Shown here: positions 18,159-26,125 of the stretch, in pieces
Numbering within the stretch: the stretch's first letter is position 1
How the letters are laid out: the number at the start of each line of letters is the position of its first letter
From: Vicinamibacterales bacterium
GTDB lineage: Bacteria > Acidobacteriota > Vicinamibacteria > Vicinamibacterales > 2-12-FULL-66-21
NCBI GenBank assembly: GCA_036496585.1
Contig: DASXLB010000039.1
Location: 1 to 64,000 of the forward strand
Length of the DNA: 64,000 nucleotides
Direction: 5' to 3'
Position numbers and translations under genes: made by a program
Notes under the pieces: model-generated
Told to the model about the DNA's origin: nothing
Database searches by the model: none
The model's input: only the letters and a program-made list of their open reading frames with translations

Positions 18159-19493
18159 TCAGCCGCGGATCGCCCAGAATTCCATCGCCAGTCCCGGGAA
18201 GTCGCCGGAGACGTAGATCGCCACGCCGCCGGACCCCTTCATTTGGTCCCACAGTTCATGACTCTGATCGAGTTCGAAGTACGCGTAGCCGGCGTGGTAG
18301 GGGATCTGTCGCGGCGCGACCGGCATCGCCACCACCGGCACACCGGGCAGGCCCTGCCGGACCAGATCGCCGATGCGCTCCGCCGGCGCGATCTTGACCT
18401 GCGCCGGGAACCGCTGCCGCAGCGTCTCGGCCGGACCGTCGGCGTGCGCCGCGAGGATGAACACCGCCGAGGTGAGCAGCGACCGGTCGGGCACGATCGC
18501 GACGCTGATCCCGAACTTCCGCGGTTCGAGCGGAATCGGGATCGCGTTCTGCGTCATGACCTTGCTCATCGATTCGCGCAGCGACGCAATCACCGGATCG
18601 AACGTCTCCTTCAGGTGATCGTGGCGGTACATCGGAAACTTCGGGGTGCGCTTGGCGGTGGTCGTGAAGGTCGCGAGCTCGCCGGCCGCCGCCACGCAGA
18701 ACCGGTACAGCGCCTCCGGGTGCACGGCCGCCGTGTCGGCGAAGTGCGCGAGCACCGGCTCGTAGCGGTTGATCGCCTGCAGCATCAGGAAGTCGGCCAG
18801 CTCCGACGCGGCGCCACGGCTCGTCGCCGCGACGCGGCCGCCGAGCGCTTCGCCGCGCTGGTGGAACAGTCCGAGCAGTTCGGTCGCCAGCGTCGCCAGC
18901 CGCGTCGCCGCGCGCAGCTGCAGGATCGTCGGGATGAACGCGTCGTCGAGCACGACCTGCTGGTCGGCGCGGCACTCGACCACCCTCGCCAGCGGGATGC
19001 AGGCGTAGGCCTCGGTGACCTCGCGCTGCGGCAGCAGCCGCGTCCTGAGCGCCGAGACCTCGACGGTCGCCGGCTCGCCGCCTCCAGCCGCGACGTTGGC
19101 GACCTGGAATTCGCGGACCTCCTGGCGGATCAGATCGTTGACGCCCGCCGTCCGGCCGGACTCGACCTCGCCGGCCCGGCGCAGCGGCACCGCGAGATGG
19201 ATGCGCTCGTCGCGCAGGTCGGCGCCGACGTCGAGCGGCGGTGGCAGCGGATCGTCGTCCGGCATCCGGAACGGGGTGCCGTCGGGCAGCACGCCGGCCA
19301 GGCGGCGCAGGCCGATCTTGCCGATCTTCAGGAAGTCGCGCTCGAATTCGACCTCGGTGAAACCCCAGCTGTAGGGGATCAGCGACTGGCAGCGCGCCTC
19401 TACGTAACGCTCGAAATAGCGATCCTGCTGCTGGAAGTGCTGCGGCTGCAGGAAGAGCCCTTCGGACCAGACGACGCGGTTGTGGGCGGACAT
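18159..19493 (-). CDS. tssK: T6SS baseplate adaptor TssK
   Basis: TssK (ImpJ/VasE) connects the baseplate to the TssL-TssM membrane complex and is related to phage receptor-binding proteins. The translation is 444 residues, starting at the ATG at 19493 with the family signature VVWSEGLFLQPQHFQQQDRY. It also has the conserved segment VALPLRR-like IHLAVPLRRAGEVES and the C-terminal beta domain ending GLAMEFWAIRG. A GTG five codons upstream is possible but lies outside the conserved region. It is 32 nt downstream of tagH. Confidence 0.95.
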   Translation of the reverse strand: MSAHNRVVWSEGLFLQPQHFQQQDRYFERYVEARCQSLIPYSWGFTEVEFERDFLKIGKIGLRRLAGVLPDGTPFRMPDDDPLPPPLDVGADLRDERIHLAVPLRRAGEVESGRTAGVNDLIRQEVREFQVANVAAGGGEPATVEVSALRTRLLPQREVTEAYACIPLARVVECRADQQVVLDDAFIPTILQLRAATRLATLATELLGLFHQRGEALGGRVAATSRGAASELADFLMLQAINRYEPVLAHFADTAAVHPEALYRFCVAAAGELATFTTTAKRTPKFPMYRHDHLKETFDPVIASLRESMSKVMTQNAIPIPLEPRKFGISVAIVPDRSLLTSAVFILAAHADGPAETLRQRFPAQVKIAPAERIGDLVRQGLPGVPVVAMPVAPRQIPYHAGYAYFELDQSHELWDQMKGSGGVAIYVSGDFPGLAMEFWAIRG

Positions 19494-19525
19494 CGGCGTG
19501 TGCCCCACAATCTACAACGAATGGG

Positions 19526-21229
19526 TCACGATCGCTCGTCGCCCGGATCCGACCCGTCGCGCGACCCGCGCGCGTGGCGCTGCGCCTTGAGCTGCCGGAA
19601 CTGCTCCTCGTAGGCCTTCCGGAACTGCTCGCCGAACAGCCGTTCGAACGCCGCCTCCGGATCCCGGGCCAATTCGCCGCGCCTGGCGCGGTACAAATCC
19701 CAGTAGCGCATCTTTGCCGGCACGAGCGCCAGCGAGCTCTTGCCGAGCTGGCTGTCGAACTGCTCCTGCATCTTGTCGGGATCGGTATCGGCCAGCATCG
19801 TGTCGAACGCCACCCGCATCCCGGCGAGCATCGCCAGCTGGTGGTCGCGGAGATCGTCGAAGGCGTCGGCAAACGCCTCCACCGGGCGCAGGTAGGCGGG
19901 GTTGCGCTTGACGAGGAGGTTGTGCAGCGCGTCCTCGACGTTGACCGAGAACTTCAGAGGGTTGTTGTCGGCCTGGCGGAAGATCGTCTGCTGCATCCGG
20001 AACTCTTCCTTGATGCGCTGGCGGGACTGGAGGACGTCCATCAGCCCGGCGACGACGACGTTGAGAATCTGCCCGATGTTGCGCGTCAGCTCCGGCGTCA
20101 CGACCGCGTCGGGGATGCCGGCGCCGGCCAGCAGGTCGGCGAGATCCGACGGGGCGCGCGAGGCGGCCGCTGGCGTGCGCGGCCTCGGCGGCGGTGGTGA
20201 CGCGACTGGCGCCGCGGCATGGGGCGGCTCAGACGGGAGCGGCGGAGCCGCCGGCGCCTTCGACGCCGGCGCGATCGGCGGACGCGTGCTTTCCGGATCC
20301 ACGGGCGCGGCGACCGGCGGCGGGACCTCGCGCGGCGGCGGCAGGGGAGCACTCGCCGGGTCGGTGGGCGCCGAGAACAGATCGTCAGCCGGAGGAGGCG
20401 CGGGTGGCGCCGCGGGTTCTCTCCGAGCCACCGGGGGCGGCACCGGCACGGCTCCCGACGGCGGCCGCTGCGGATCCGATCCGCCGCTCTCGCGCCGCCG
20501 CCGCCACACCGCCGAGTCGCCCGGTCTTGGCCGCAGCGGCGCGGAAGACGGCGGCCGCGCCGGCGCGATCGGCGGGGCAATCGGCTCGATCGGATCGTCG
20601 GCGAGCGGGTTATAGCCGGCCGGAATTGCCGGCGCGGCGGCCGGCGTCTTCGGCGGCGGGCCCGGCGATGGCATGATCACCGGCGGTTGATAGTGCTGTC
20701 CCAGACTGCCGGGATCGTCCGAGGGCAGCTCGGCGCGCTTGCGCGGCGCCGGCGCACCGACCGGATCGAAGAACTTCAGCGGATCGACCTCTCCCGATTC
20801 CGCCCTGTCCGGGAGAATGGCGCCGCCGGGGAGCGGCGACGAGGAGGGCGCCGGCGTCAGCCGGAACGGATCGTCGTCGGCGAACGGATCGCCCGCCGGC
20901 GCGCGCGCCGCCCCTCCCTGGTCGATCCAGATCGTCATCTCGTACGGCTCGATGAAGAGCCGATCGCCGGACTTCAGCGGGTAGGGGCGATTGCGCACGA
21001 GGCGATTGTCGGGTGCGTTGACGCACACCCCGTTGCGGCTGGCGTCCTCGATGTAGAACGCGCCATTCGTGAAGGTGATGCGCGCGTGCAGGCCCGACAC
21101 CTTGTTGTGCGGCAGCACCCAGGCGTTGGTGGCCGCCCGTCCGATGGTGCCGCCTTCCTCGCCGAAGACGTGGGTGGCGTCGGACGACCGAGCTCCCGTC
21201 GCGTCGCTCAATTCCAGGGTAAGGGTCAC
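19526..21229 (-). CDS. tagH: TagH: FHA-domain T6SS regulator
   Basis: TagH (ImpI/VasC, Fha) binds phosphothreonine made by PpkA and so licenses T6SS assembly. From a GTG at 21229 the product has 567 residues. Residues 1 to about 100 are an FHA domain, with GTIGRAATNAWVLP, KVSGLHARI and ASRNGVCVN supplying the phosphopeptide-binding loops. About 110-370 is a very Pro/Ala-rich linker, and about 375-567 is the TagH C-terminal helical domain, seen as LNVVVAGLMDVLQSRQRIK. It is the first gene of the T6SS strand and faces the divergent FecR gene, so the main T6SS promoter probably lies just upstream. Confidence 0.9.
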   Translation of the reverse strand: MTLTLELSDATGARSSDATHVFGEEGGTIGRAATNAWVLPHNKVSGLHARITFTNGAFYIEDASRNGVCVNAPDNRLVRNRPYPLKSGDRLFIEPYEMTIWIDQGGAARAPAGDPFADDDPFRLTPAPSSSPLPGGAILPDRAESGEVDPLKFFDPVGAPAPRKRAELPSDDPGSLGQHYQPPVIMPSPGPPPKTPAAAPAIPAGYNPLADDPIEPIAPPIAPARPPSSAPLRPRPGDSAVWRRRRESGGSDPQRPPSGAVPVPPPVARREPAAPPAPPPADDLFSAPTDPASAPLPPPREVPPPVAAPVDPESTRPPIAPASKAPAAPPLPSEPPHAAAPVASPPPPRPRTPAAASRAPSDLADLLAGAGIPDAVVTPELTRNIGQILNVVVAGLMDVLQSRQRIKEEFRMQQTIFRQADNNPLKFSVNVEDALHNLLVKRNPAYLRPVEAFADAFDDLRDHQLAMLAGMRVAFDTMLADTDPDKMQEQFDSQLGKSSLALVPAKMRYWDLYRARRGELARDPEAAFERLFGEQFRKAYEEQFRQLKAQRHARGSRDGSDPGDERS

Positions 21230-21613
21230 CGCCAAAGCGCCTCTGGCCGCCAGTGTACCGCATGCGCGGCGGCGCGCGCGGCGGCGCTGCCGGGCCGGTG
21301 GCATAATTGGCTGCGGTCCGAGGCCGGCAGGCCCATCTCGACGACTCACCAGCCGACGCCTGCCGCTGTCCCGACCCGTCGCGGCGCGATATGCAACGTT
21401 GCGTAATGGATACGTAGATTAACGTGAGGACCGCGATGGCTCGGAGCTCGGCGACGGCGCGGCGGCGGCAGGGCGCGGCCCTCGCGGGTGCCGGCACGCA
21501 GGGTGCAGGAGGCGGGGACGCGGCCGCGGACCGCCGGCACCTGCCCGGCAAAATCGCGCCCGCGCTCGACACGATTGTAAGCCGGTGTCTCATTTCAGCG
21601 GCGGGAGGATCGC
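21230..21613. promoter_or_regulatory. 384-nt divergent regulatory region between tagH and fecR-like gene
   Basis: This stretch has no convincing gene; the open frame running through it has a GC-driven composition and merges into the downstream lipoprotein frame. On the minus strand, TACACT (21252-21257) lies 22 nt from the tagH start and is a candidate -10. On the plus strand, CATAAT (21302-21307) preceded by TG is a possible extended -10 for the FecR operon. A perfect 10-nt palindrome, GCAACGTTGC, lies inside an 18-nt element that recurs at 26091. GGGAGG before 21614 is the FecR ribosome site. No terminator is seen. Confidence 0.5.
21390..21407. promoter_or_regulatory. Palindromic element TAYGCA-N4-TGCGTAAT, copy 1
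   Basis: The sequence TATGCAACGTTGCGTAAT has dyad symmetry (TATGCA facing TGCGTA). It matches copy 2 at 26091-26108 in both half-sites and spacing, differing only in the central four bases. It lies in the divergent region between T6SS and FecR genes, about 207 nt before the FecR start. It could be the operator of a dimeric regulator shared with the AAA ATPase gene. Function is inferred. Confidence 0.4.
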
Positions 21614-22066
21614 ATGAACCGTCTAGTCCACCTGATTGCGGCGTTGACGATGGTCGTCGCAGCGGCGGCCCCCGCCTCCGCCCAGACCCCGCCGCCGGCT
21701 GGCCATGTCAAGAACGTGTCGGGCTCGGTGACGATTGTCCGCGGCCGGGTCGCGACTCCGGCGAAGGCGGGCGACGCCGTCTACGCGAACGACACGCTGC
21801 GCACTGCCGCCGACGGCGCCGTCGGGATCACGCTGCGCGACGACACGCGCGTCTCGCTCGGGCCCGACAGCGAGCTGAACATCGATCACTACGTGTACGC
21901 GCCCGGCGAGGGCGGCCTGGGCATGGTGCTCAAGTTCGTGCGCGGCGTCGCGGTCTATGTGTCTGGCCGCATCGCGAAGCTCGCCCCCGATTCGATCCGG
22001 CTGGAAACGCCGTCGGCCATCGTCGGCGTCCGGGGCACGACCGTCGCCATCCGGGTCGGCGCCTAG
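21614..22066 (+). CDS. Secreted FecR-domain protein
   Basis: This 150-residue protein has a cleavable signal peptide (MNRLVHLIAALTMVVAAAAP then ASAQ) and a FecR-type domain. The latter is visible as VKNVSGSVTIVRG, the stretch DAVYANDTLRTAADG and the ending TPSAIVGVRGTTVAI. Unlike the iron-sensor FecR it has no cytoplasmic tail or membrane anchor, so it acts in the periplasm. Stand-alone FecR proteins of this kind are thought to bind cell-wall or ligand structures, but their role is not established. A GGGAGG ribosome site precedes the ATG. It is first in a three-gene plus-strand cluster with an OmpA lipoprotein and a CHASE2 sensor, and it points away from the T6SS genes. Confidence 0.88.
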   Translation: MNRLVHLIAALTMVVAAAAPASAQTPPPAGHVKNVSGSVTIVRGRVATPAKAGDAVYANDTLRTAADGAVGITLRDDTRVSLGPDSELNIDHYVYAPGEGGLGMVLKFVRGVAVYVSGRIAKLAPDSIRLETPSAIVGVRGTTVAIRVGA

Positions 22067-22083
22067 CGGGGCGGCCGGCCGTC

Positions 22084-22737
22084 GTGGCTGGATGGCCCAA
22101 GCGGAGCGGATGGCTGCTCGGCGCACTGCTCGCATTGGTAGCGATGGCGGGCTGCGGAGCGAAGCGCGCCGCGCCGGCCGCGCCGGCGCAGCCTCCGGCC
22201 CCGGCGCTGATCGTGCTCCTGCCCGATCCCGAGACGCACGTCACCGGCCACATCCGCGTCGGCAACGAATTCGGGTCGATCGATCTCACGACGCCGCGGG
22301 CGTCGGTACGCACGACGGCGTCGGCCGCGCCAGGCCCGGCCGTGACCTTGACCGACGAGGAGGTCACCCGACTCTTCGGCGCGGCGCTCGCCGCGCTGCC
22401 GCCGTCGCCGCGGCACTTCACGTTGCAGTTCAAGTTCGAGTCCGACGCCTTGACCGACACCTCGGCGGCGCTCGTGCCCGACATCCTCGCCGCGGTGAAG
22501 GCGCTGCCGGTGCCCGAGGTGATGATCGTCGGGCACACCGACACCATGGGCGACCGGAAATCGAACGTCGCGCTCGGCCTCAAGCGCGCGACCGCGGTGC
22601 GCAGCATCCTGGAGCAGGCGGGCCTGTCGCCGACGCTCGTCGAGGTGACCTCGCACGGCGAAGCCGATCTACTCGTCAAGACGCCCGACAACACGCCGGA
22701 GCCGCGCAATCGCCGCGTCGAGATCACGGTGAGGTGA
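22084..22737 (+). CDS. OmpA-family peptidoglycan-binding lipoprotein
   Basis: From a GTG at 22084 the 217-residue product has a lipoprotein signal ending in the lipobox VAMAGC, so Cys19-20 should be acylated. A Pro/Ala-rich spacer follows, and the C-terminal third is an OmpA domain with FESDALTDTS, VMIVGHTDTMGDRKSN and the terminal PEPRNRRVEITVR. The Asp and Arg positions used to bind diaminopimelate in the OmpA family appear kept. It starts 17 nt after the FecR gene and ends 7 nt before the CHASE2 gene. A cell-wall-anchored sensor or tether for that system is a fair inference; a role with the neighbouring T6SS is possible but unproven. Confidence 0.9.
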   Translation: MAGWPKRSGWLLGALLALVAMAGCGAKRAAPAAPAQPPAPALIVLLPDPETHVTGHIRVGNEFGSIDLTTPRASVRTTASAAPGPAVTLTDEEVTRLFGAALAALPPSPRHFTLQFKFESDALTDTSAALVPDILAAVKALPVPEVMIVGHTDTMGDRKSNVALGLKRATAVRSILEQAGLSPTLVEVTSHGEADLLVKTPDNTPEPRNRRVEITVR

Positions 22738-22744
22738 GCGTGCG

Positions 22745-24694
22745 GTGCTGAAGCTGACGGCCCCCCCGCGGCGTCGTCTCGTCCTGCTGAGCGGCGTCGT
22801 CCCCGTGCTGTTTGCGGCGATTCTCGCGATCTACCGTCCGCCGCTGTTCGCGCGTCTCGACGATGCGGTCTACGACATGGCCGTGCGATCGGCCGGGGTG
22901 CGCCCGCCGCTCGATCGCGTCGTCGTCGTGGACGTCGACGAGCGCAGTCTGGCCGCGGTCGGCCAGTGGCCGTGGCGGCGCGACGTCATGGGCCGGTTGA
23001 TCGCCGGCATCCGCGAGGCCGGCGCCGCGGTGACCGCCATCGACGTCATCTTCGCCGAATCGGATCGCCACGATCTCGGTCCTGCGGCGCAGGGCCACGT
23101 CGATCCCGCTTCGCCCGACGCGGCGCTGGCCGGTGTGCTGCGCGACAGCGGCGCCGTGCTCGGCTACGGCTTGATGTTCGACGCCGGTGCGCCGGTCGGA
23201 CGCGGGTGCGCGCTGCATCCGCTGCCGCTGGTCATCGTCAGGCCGGGCGGCGACGAAGAGACCGAGCCGTTCTTCCATGCGACCGGCGTCGTCTGCAATC
23301 TTCCGGTGCTGACCAACGCGGCCGCCCGGTCGGGATTCCTCAACGCCGCGCCTGACGCCGACGGCATCCTTCGGCGCGCGCCGCTCCTCGTCGGACTCGG
23401 CGGCCGCGTCTACCCGAGCCTGGCGCTGACCGCCTACGCCGCGCTCGCCGGCGACGCACATCCGACGCTGCGGGTAGCGACCGTGAATGCCGCGACGCTG
23501 TCGATCGGCGATCTCGCGATACCACTCGACGGCAAGGGCAACCTGCTGCTGGGGTTCCGCGGCAAGCGGCGGACGTTCCCGTACGTGTCGGCGGTCGACG
23601 TGATTAACGGGACCGTCCCGCGCGACGCGCTGCGCGGCCGTCTCGTGCTGGTCGGCACGACAGCACTCGGCACGCGTGAAGTGGTCGCCACGCCGTTCGA
23701 CACGCAGTTCGTGGGCGTCGAAGTCCAGGCCACCGCCATCGACAACCTGCTGCAGCGTGATTTCGTCCACCGCTCGCCGTACGGCACGTCGATCGACACG
23801 GTGATCGTCGTCCTCGCCGGCGCCGCGGTGGCGACGCTCGTCGCGCTCTCGGGGGTGACCGCGGGCCTGCTCAGCGGCGCCGCGCTCGTCGTCGGGTTCT
23901 GGTGGGCTGGGACCTGGCTGCTGGCGACGCGCCATCTGTTCGTCTCGTCGCTGTCGCCGTCGGTGGCTGTCGTCGTCACGCTCGCGGTGACGACGCTGGC
24001 GCGATTCACCGTCGAGCGCGGCCGCGCCCGGCTCGCCGGTGCCGAGAAGACGACCGCGCAGCGATTGATGGTGCAGACACTGCTCTCGCTGACGGAAGTC
24101 CGCGACGCGGAGACCGGCCGCCATTCGCTGCGGACCCAGCAGTACGCGCGCCTGCTCGCCGAGCCGCTGGCCGCGCACCCGCGCTTTCACGACTTCCTGA
24201 CCCACGAGCACATCGAGCTGCTCTGCCGCCTGGCGCCGCTCCACGACATCGGCAAGGTCGGCATTCCCGACCGCGTCCTCAACAAACCCGGACCGCTGAC
24301 GCCAGAGGAATCGCTCGAGATGCGGCGGCATCCCGAGCTGGGGCGCGACGTGATCGTCCGCGCCGAGGCGCGGGTCGGCGTCCGCGACGACGCGACGCTG
24401 CAGATGGCCAAGGACATCGTCTACACCCATCACGAACGGTGGGACGGCAGCGGCTACCCGCGCGGCCTGCGCGCCACGCAGATTCCGATCGCCGGGCGGA
24501 TCATGGCGCTCGTCGACGTCTACGACGCCACGCGTGCGCGATCGCTCTACCGTCCCTGCCTGTCACACCAGCAGGCGGTCGACCTCATCGTCGGCGGCCG
24601 CGAGACCCATTTCGATCCCGACGTCGTCGACGCCTTTCTGCGTGTGTCGAAAGCGTTCGAAGAAGTATCGATCGCTGTCGGCGCCGGGGCGTGA
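22745..24694 (+). CDS. CHASE2 sensor with HD-GYP cyclic-di-GMP phosphodiesterase domain
   Basis: The 649-residue protein starts at a GTG. It has an N-terminal membrane helix (about 10-30), a periplasmic CHASE2 domain (about 35-340) with DDAVYDMAVRSAG, VVVVDVDERSLAAVGQWPW and AIDVIFAE, then three membrane helices (about 350-425). The cytoplasmic part is an HD-GYP domain with HDIGK at about 500-504 and the HHERWDGSGYPRG signature at about 562-574. HD-GYP enzymes hydrolyse cyclic di-GMP, and all key metal ligands look present. CHASE2 is usually paired with cyclase or kinase outputs, so this output is less common. Linkage to FecR and OmpA proteins suggests it reads an envelope signal. Confidence 0.93.
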   Translation: MLKLTAPPRRRLVLLSGVVPVLFAAILAIYRPPLFARLDDAVYDMAVRSAGVRPPLDRVVVVDVDERSLAAVGQWPWRRDVMGRLIAGIREAGAAVTAIDVIFAESDRHDLGPAAQGHVDPASPDAALAGVLRDSGAVLGYGLMFDAGAPVGRGCALHPLPLVIVRPGGDEETEPFFHATGVVCNLPVLTNAAARSGFLNAAPDADGILRRAPLLVGLGGRVYPSLALTAYAALAGDAHPTLRVATVNAATLSIGDLAIPLDGKGNLLLGFRGKRRTFPYVSAVDVINGTVPRDALRGRLVLVGTTALGTREVVATPFDTQFVGVEVQATAIDNLLQRDFVHRSPYGTSIDTVIVVLAGAAVATLVALSGVTAGLLSGAALVVGFWWAGTWLLATRHLFVSSLSPSVAVVVTLAVTTLARFTVERGRARLAGAEKTTAQRLMVQTLLSLTEVRDAETGRHSLRTQQYARLLAEPLAAHPRFHDFLTHEHIELLCRLAPLHDIGKVGIPDRVLNKPGPLTPEESLEMRRHPELGRDVIVRAEARVGVRDDATLQMAKDIVYTHHERWDGSGYPRGLRATQIPIAGRIMALVDVYDATRARSLYRPCLSHQQAVDLIVGGRETHFDPDVVDAFLRVSKAFEEVSIAVGAGA

Positions 24695-24709
24695 AGGGGC
24701 GCCGCAGTC

Positions 24710-24912
24710 GGTGCCGAGGGTGCTAATGGTGCCAAGGGGGCCAAGGGTGCAGGTGCGGAGGGTGCCAAGGGGCTAAGGGTGCTGGTGCCGGGGTGCTCAG
24801 GCGCCCTTGGCACCCGCACCATTAGCACCCCTTGGCACCATTAGCCCCCTTGGCACCCTCCGCACCAGCCCCTTGGCACCCTCGGCGCCGTTAGCACCCT
24901 TAGCACCTTCGC
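24710..24912. repeat. Inverted array of degenerate 9-nt GGTGCYAAG repeats
   Basis: The gap between the converging HD-GYP and AAA ATPase genes is filled with near-tandem units of GGTGCCAAG or GGTGCTAAG. The first half (to about 24800) carries them in the G-rich sense, and the second half carries the complement (CTTGGCACC). The two halves can therefore pair as a very large hairpin or cruciform. The longest exact inverted match seen is 21 nt (24752-24772 with 24846-24866). It may act as a bidirectional transcription terminator or a structure-prone repeat. There is no spacer regularity, so it is not CRISPR. Confidence 0.85.
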
Positions 24913-24920
24913 GCAGGCCC

Positions 24921-26069
24921 CTACAGCGTCCGCCGAGCCATCCACTCGCGGTAGAGCGAGTCGTTGACCGTGTAGCGGCCTGCCTCCTTCATGACGATGT
25001 CCTGCTTGACGAGCGCGGCCAGGGCCGTCTGGACGCTCGACGCGGCGGGCAGCCGATGCCGCAGCCGCACGCCGGCCGACAGCAGTTCGCGCCCCTCTTC
25101 GAGGACGATGGCGCGGAGCACGGCGCGCTGCGCGAGCGTGAGCCGCTGCCAGGCCTCTTCGAATACCGTGTGCTGCTCGTCGAGCAGCCGTCCGAGCGTC
25201 AGGTGCAGATCGTCGAGTCCGGCGGTCCGTCTTCCCGCCGCGCGGACGTCGTCCCACGCTTCGTGCGCCAGACGCTGCACGTCGTAAGGCACGTTGCCGG
25301 CGAGCTCGACGATCGCCGCGCCGAGCCCGTCCTCGACGCGGATGCCGGTGCGCGAGAACTTCGTCTCGATGAACGCCGCGAACAGCCGCTCGTCGATCCT
25401 GCCGAGACGGATCACCGGACCGGCCTTGTAGAACGGCCGCCGCGGCGTCAACATCCGTTCCATCAGCGACGGCTCCGATCCGGCAAAGACGTAGCCGACC
25501 GATCGCTGTTCCTGCACGGCGGCCCGCAGCGCCTGCTCGACGTTGCCGCCGTCGAAGGCGGCGATCGCCTGGAATTCGTCGAGCGCGACCGCCAATCGCT
25601 GCCGGCGAACCTCGGCGAGGCGGCCCGGGAGGGCGAAGACTTCCGCCGCCAGTCGTGCCGCGTCGCGCGGCGAGCGCACCCCGGGGAAGGTGAGGGCGAC
25701 GCGCGACGGGCCGCTGCTGTCGATGCGCAGCTCGGGGCGCACGCCATTCAGCAGCTGCGCCGCCCACCGGCGCAGCCCGCCGACCGGCGTATCGGCGGCG
25801 AGCAGCAGCGCGCGGGCGTAGGCTTCGAGGAACGCGACATACGAGCTCGAGGCGGCGACCGTCACCTCGATGGTCAGGAGTCCCTCGGCGGCGAGCGTCT
25901 TCATGACGCCGCGGATGAGCGACGACTTGCCGTAGCGCCGCGGCGAGATCAGAAACACCTTCTGACCTTCCGCCAGATCGCGCCGCAGGCGGTCCCGCTC
26001 CGTTTCGCGATCGGCGAAGGCCGAGGCGGGGATCACTTCGCCGTAGACGAACGGGTTGACCGTGCCCAT
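24921..26069 (-). CDS. AAA-type ATPase of unknown role with C-terminal winged helix
   Basis: The 382-residue protein begins MGTVNPFVYGEVIPASAFAD and has a P-loop SPRRYGKSSL at 42-51 and a Walker B AVALDEFQ with D164 and E165. It also has a sensor-like segment YVFAGSEPSLMERML, an ORC/Cdc6-type lid around GNVPYDVQRLAHEAWD, and a C-terminal winged helix (about 310-375). This is the archaeal-ATPase-like family scattered through bacteria and archaea, mostly of unknown function; some members sit with toxin or mobile genes. Here it is a lone gene flanked by the repeat array and a dehydrogenase. Its likely -10 is only 6 nt from the ATG, so the transcript may be leaderless. Confidence 0.85.
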   Translation of the reverse strand: MGTVNPFVYGEVIPASAFADRETERDRLRRDLAEGQKVFLISPRRYGKSSLIRGVMKTLAAEGLLTIEVTVAASSSYVAFLEAYARALLLAADTPVGGLRRWAAQLLNGVRPELRIDSSGPSRVALTFPGVRSPRDAARLAAEVFALPGRLAEVRRQRLAVALDEFQAIAAFDGGNVEQALRAAVQEQRSVGYVFAGSEPSLMERMLTPRRPFYKAGPVIRLGRIDERLFAAFIETKFSRTGIRVEDGLGAAIVELAGNVPYDVQRLAHEAWDDVRAAGRRTAGLDDLHLTLGRLLDEQHTVFEEAWQRLTLAQRAVLRAIVLEEGRELLSAGVRLRHRLPAASSVQTALAALVKQDIVMKEAGRYTVNDSLYREWMARRTL

Positions 26070-26075
26070 GACGGC

Positions 26076-26108
26076 AGTATACGTGATCGTTATGCAGTTC
26101 TGCGTAAT
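26076..26108 (-). promoter_or_regulatory. Leaderless-type promoter and palindrome copy 2 for the AAA ATPase gene
   Basis: On the minus strand TATACT (26076-26081) is followed by six bases and then the ATG, so transcription would begin at or next to the start codon. Directly upstream, at 26091-26108, lies TATGCAGTTCTGCGTAAT (plus-strand reading), which shares both half-sites and spacing with the element at 21390. It covers the -22 to -39 zone, where a repressor or activator would act. Promoter and operator roles are inferred from position. Confidence 0.5.
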
Positions 26109-26125
26109 CGAGCCGGCCGCCGCCC

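Noticed and set aside
1-21229. Prophage or contractile tail (R-type pyocin) locus
   Set aside because: Sheath, tube and gp25-like genes occur, but TssK, TssL, TssM, TagF, TagH and ClpV are T6SS-specific, and no capsid, lysis or integrase genes are present.
21424-22083. N-terminally extended OmpA lipoprotein starting at 21424
   Set aside because: The frame is open but overlaps the whole FecR gene, and its composition is that of an alternative frame. The lipoprotein signal begins at the GTG at 22084.
24840-24870. TGGCAC followed by GC at a distance resembling a sigma-54 -24/-12 promoter
   Set aside because: It is part of the repeated TTGGCACC unit, lacks the TTGC of the -12 element and sits between gene ends.
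24710-24912. Possible CRISPR array or collagen-like coding repeat
   Set aside because: Units are 9 nt with no unique spacers, and the second half is the inverse of the first. Translation gives Gly/Ala/Pro strings only because of the repeat; there is no start or ribosome site.
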